A DNA stretch of 6,018 nucleotides from JBEIUL01 sp044356865 (GTDB lineage Bacteria > Planctomycetota > Phycisphaerae > Phycisphaerales > SM1A02): NCBI GenBank assembly GCA_044356865.1, contig JBIKVN010000204.1:1-6018 (forward strand), written 5' to 3'. A program made the position numbers and the translations under genes. A model generated the notes under the pieces. That model ran no database searches, was not told the DNA's origin, and worked only from the letters and a program-made list of their open reading frames with translations. The stretch's first letter is position 1; the number at the start of each line of letters is the position of its first letter. This document shows positions 4,651 to 6,018 of the stretch, in pieces.

Positions 4651-6018
4651 TCACGGGTTCCGTGCCACCCGGAACCCCGTGCCGCCGCCGAAGTCGAGGG
4701 TCTGGATCTCGTACCGTCGCGACGCCCGGCAGAAGCCGTCCTCGAAGTCGAAGAAGCTGCCGCGTGCGATGCGCGACGTGCCGGTCTCGGGACCGGTCGG
4801 ATCGGTCTTGGCGCTTCGCGTGTAGTCGCCGTACCGGTCGCTTACCCACTCCCAGGCGTTGCCGATCATGTCGTGGAACCCGAGGGCGTTCGCGGCCTTC
4901 GTGCCCACGGGGTGCTTGCGGCCCCCGGAGTTCCCGAGGTGCCAGGCGATGGCGTCGAGCTCGCCGTAGCGCGGGGCCGGAACGCCGGCGCGGCACGCGT
5001 ACTCCCACTCGGCCTCGGTGGGAAGGCGCAGGCCTGCCGCGCGGCAGAACTCGGCCGTCTTCGACCAGCCGGCGGTCACGGGAAGGCCGCTGCGGGGGTC
5101 CGGCGCCTTCGCAGGGCCGGCTGCGGCGGGAGTCGTGGTGAAGACGATGGTCCCGTCCGGGCCGGCTTCCGCCGTCTGCCGGGTGGGCACGGGGTTGCCC
5201 TTCGAGTCAACGAGCTCGTAGCCGCCGCTCACGATGATGGTCCGGCCGCCTCCGGCATCGACCTGGACACCCTGCACGCCGGGCGTGACGGGCTCCGCTC
5301 CGGTGCGGGCATCGTCGCCGAGCACCTTGGTCCACTGCTCCCTCGTCACCTCGTAGCGACCGAGGTAGTAGGGCCGGCTGATCGTCACCGGGTGGGCCGG
5401 CACCTCGTTCGCGAGCGCCTCGGCGTCGCCGGCGCTCTTCCCCATCATGAACTGCCCGGGCGGCACCAGCAGCATCTCGATGCCCGAGGCCTGGTCGCGC
5501 ACCCGCCACGGCAGTCCGGTGCGCACGATCGCCTCCCGCAGCGCGGCGTCCGTCACGACCTTCGCATCGACGTCCTTCTCGAGGACCTCGCACCAGTCGA
5601 GGGATGCCGGCGCCCGGTCGGGTTCCGGCTTCGGGGCGGGCGCCGGGGCCTCGACGCGGGCGGGGCTCTCGGTTCCATCTTTCGCGGGTTTCGCCGGTTC
5701 CGCCGGGGCGGCCGCCGCCGGAGGCGCGGGCGGGGCGTCGACCCGAACCGGTTCCGCGAGACTCGTGGTCGGCGGGCTGCCCTTCATGAACCTGGCGTAC
5801 CACACGCGGTCGAGGTCGTCGATCCGCGCCCGCAGGCGGTCGCGCAGCACCGTGCGGTCGTTCGACTGCTCGTCGCCCATGATCACCATGCCGCCGCGCT
5901 CCAGCGGCACCACTTCCTCGAGCATGCGAAGCCCGACCCGGTAGACCGCGACGGCCGCCGCGTCGTCCATCGATTCGGTCTGCTTCAGCGTGCCGCGCAA
6001 CTCGTAGGCCGCCATGAA
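4651..6018 (-). CDS. FGE/SUMF1 (formylglycine-generating-enzyme-like) domain protein with Pro/Ala linker; 5' end may be outside window
   Basis: From ATG 6015 the product is 454 residues. The frame is still open at the edge, so the true start may lie outside; no ribosome binding site can be judged. Residues 10-80 are charged and helical, resembling a MIT-type three-helix module (YRVGLRMLEEVV, then LRDRLRARIDDLDRVWYARF). Residues 81-137 are a Pro/Ala/Glu linker. The SUMF1 domain begins about 177 with SGIEMLLVPPGQFMMGKS, YYLGRYEVTREQW, then RLPTEAEWEYACRAG (330-344), NALGFHDMIGNAWEWVSD, RIARGSFF and GTGFRVARNP at the end. Between the YEVT strand and RLPTEAEWEY an extra segment of about 75 residues (235-309) is inserted. 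The two catalytic Cys of true FGE (MCxxxxC in human) are not conserved: the region reads RGSFFDFEDGFCRAS with one Cys at 429. It is therefore probably a binding or structural member, not an activator of sulfatases. No signal peptide is visible in the part seen. Confidence 0.85.
   Translation of the reverse strand, partial: FMAAYELRGTLKQTESMDDAAAVAVYRVGLRMLEEVVPLERGGMVIMGDEQSNDRTVLRDRLRARIDDLDRVWYARFMKGSPPTTSLAEPVRVDAPPAPPAAAAPAEPAKPAKDGTESPARVEAPAPAPKPEPDRAPASLDWCEVLEKDVDAKVVTDAALREAIVRTGLPWRVRDQASGIEMLLVPPGQFMMGKSAGDAEALANEVPAHPVTISRPYYLGRYEVTREQWTKVLGDDARTGAEPVTPGVQGVQVDAGGGRTIIVSGGYELVDSKGNPVPTRQTAEAGPDGTIVFTTTPAAAGPAKAPDPRSGLPVTAGWSKTAEFCRAAGLRLPTEAEWEYACRAGVPAPRYGELDAIAWHLGNSGGRKHPVGTKAANALGFHDMIGNAWEWVSDRYGDYTRSAKTDPTGPETGTSRIARGSFFDFEDGFCRASRRYEIQTLDFGGGTGFRVARNP

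Noticed and set aside
5604..5789. Plus-strand frame rich in Pro/Arg/Gly
   Set aside because: It is the antisense shadow of the Pro/Ala linker of the SUMF1-domain protein.

Overview
The window is GC-rich and holds six protein genes in two converging groups. No RNA gene, insertion sequence or CRISPR array was found. The best taxonomic clue is the C-terminal tail of the secreted esterase at 825-1868: two short Ca-loop repeats of the form DxxGDGxxDGxDLGxLLAAWG. This tail, together with an FGE/SUMF1-type domain protein, a regulator-type beta-propeller protein and the high GC, suggests a planctomycete, perhaps of the Phycisphaerae. That assignment is inference from sequence style, not from a search.

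Layout. Plus strand: 1-324 is the C-terminal end of an S41-family serine peptidase cut by the window edge. After it come about 500 bases with no convincing gene, only a weak 40-codon candidate with a good ribosome binding site. 825-1868 is a secreted alpha/beta-hydrolase of the poly(3-hydroxybutyrate) depolymerase/feruloyl esterase type with a dockerin-like tail. A strong intrinsic terminator (2068-2096) lies between the two converging groups. Minus strand, read from the right: an FGE/SUMF1-domain protein with a Pro/Ala linker (4651-6018, 5' end possibly outside the window); a GNAT acetyltransferase (4091-4525); a small thioredoxin-like DUF3088 protein (3708-4064, or to 4094 with an ATGA overlap with the GNAT gene); a 380-base spacer with two hairpins; and an exported beta-propeller protein (2263-3324).

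The most notable observation is that the propeller gene carries an in-frame TAG at 2392-2394. The reading frame behind it continues for 42 more codons of obvious propeller sequence to a TGA. This is a nonsense mutation, a sequencing error or a readthrough site. TAG is the normal stop of two other genes here, so general reassignment of the codon is unlikely.

Functional links are limited. The GNAT and DUF3088 genes look translationally coupled. The S41 peptidase, the esterase and the propeller protein all appear to act outside the cytoplasm. Nothing in the window amounts to a recognisable new multi-gene system; it reads as ordinary chromosome with a few oddities.
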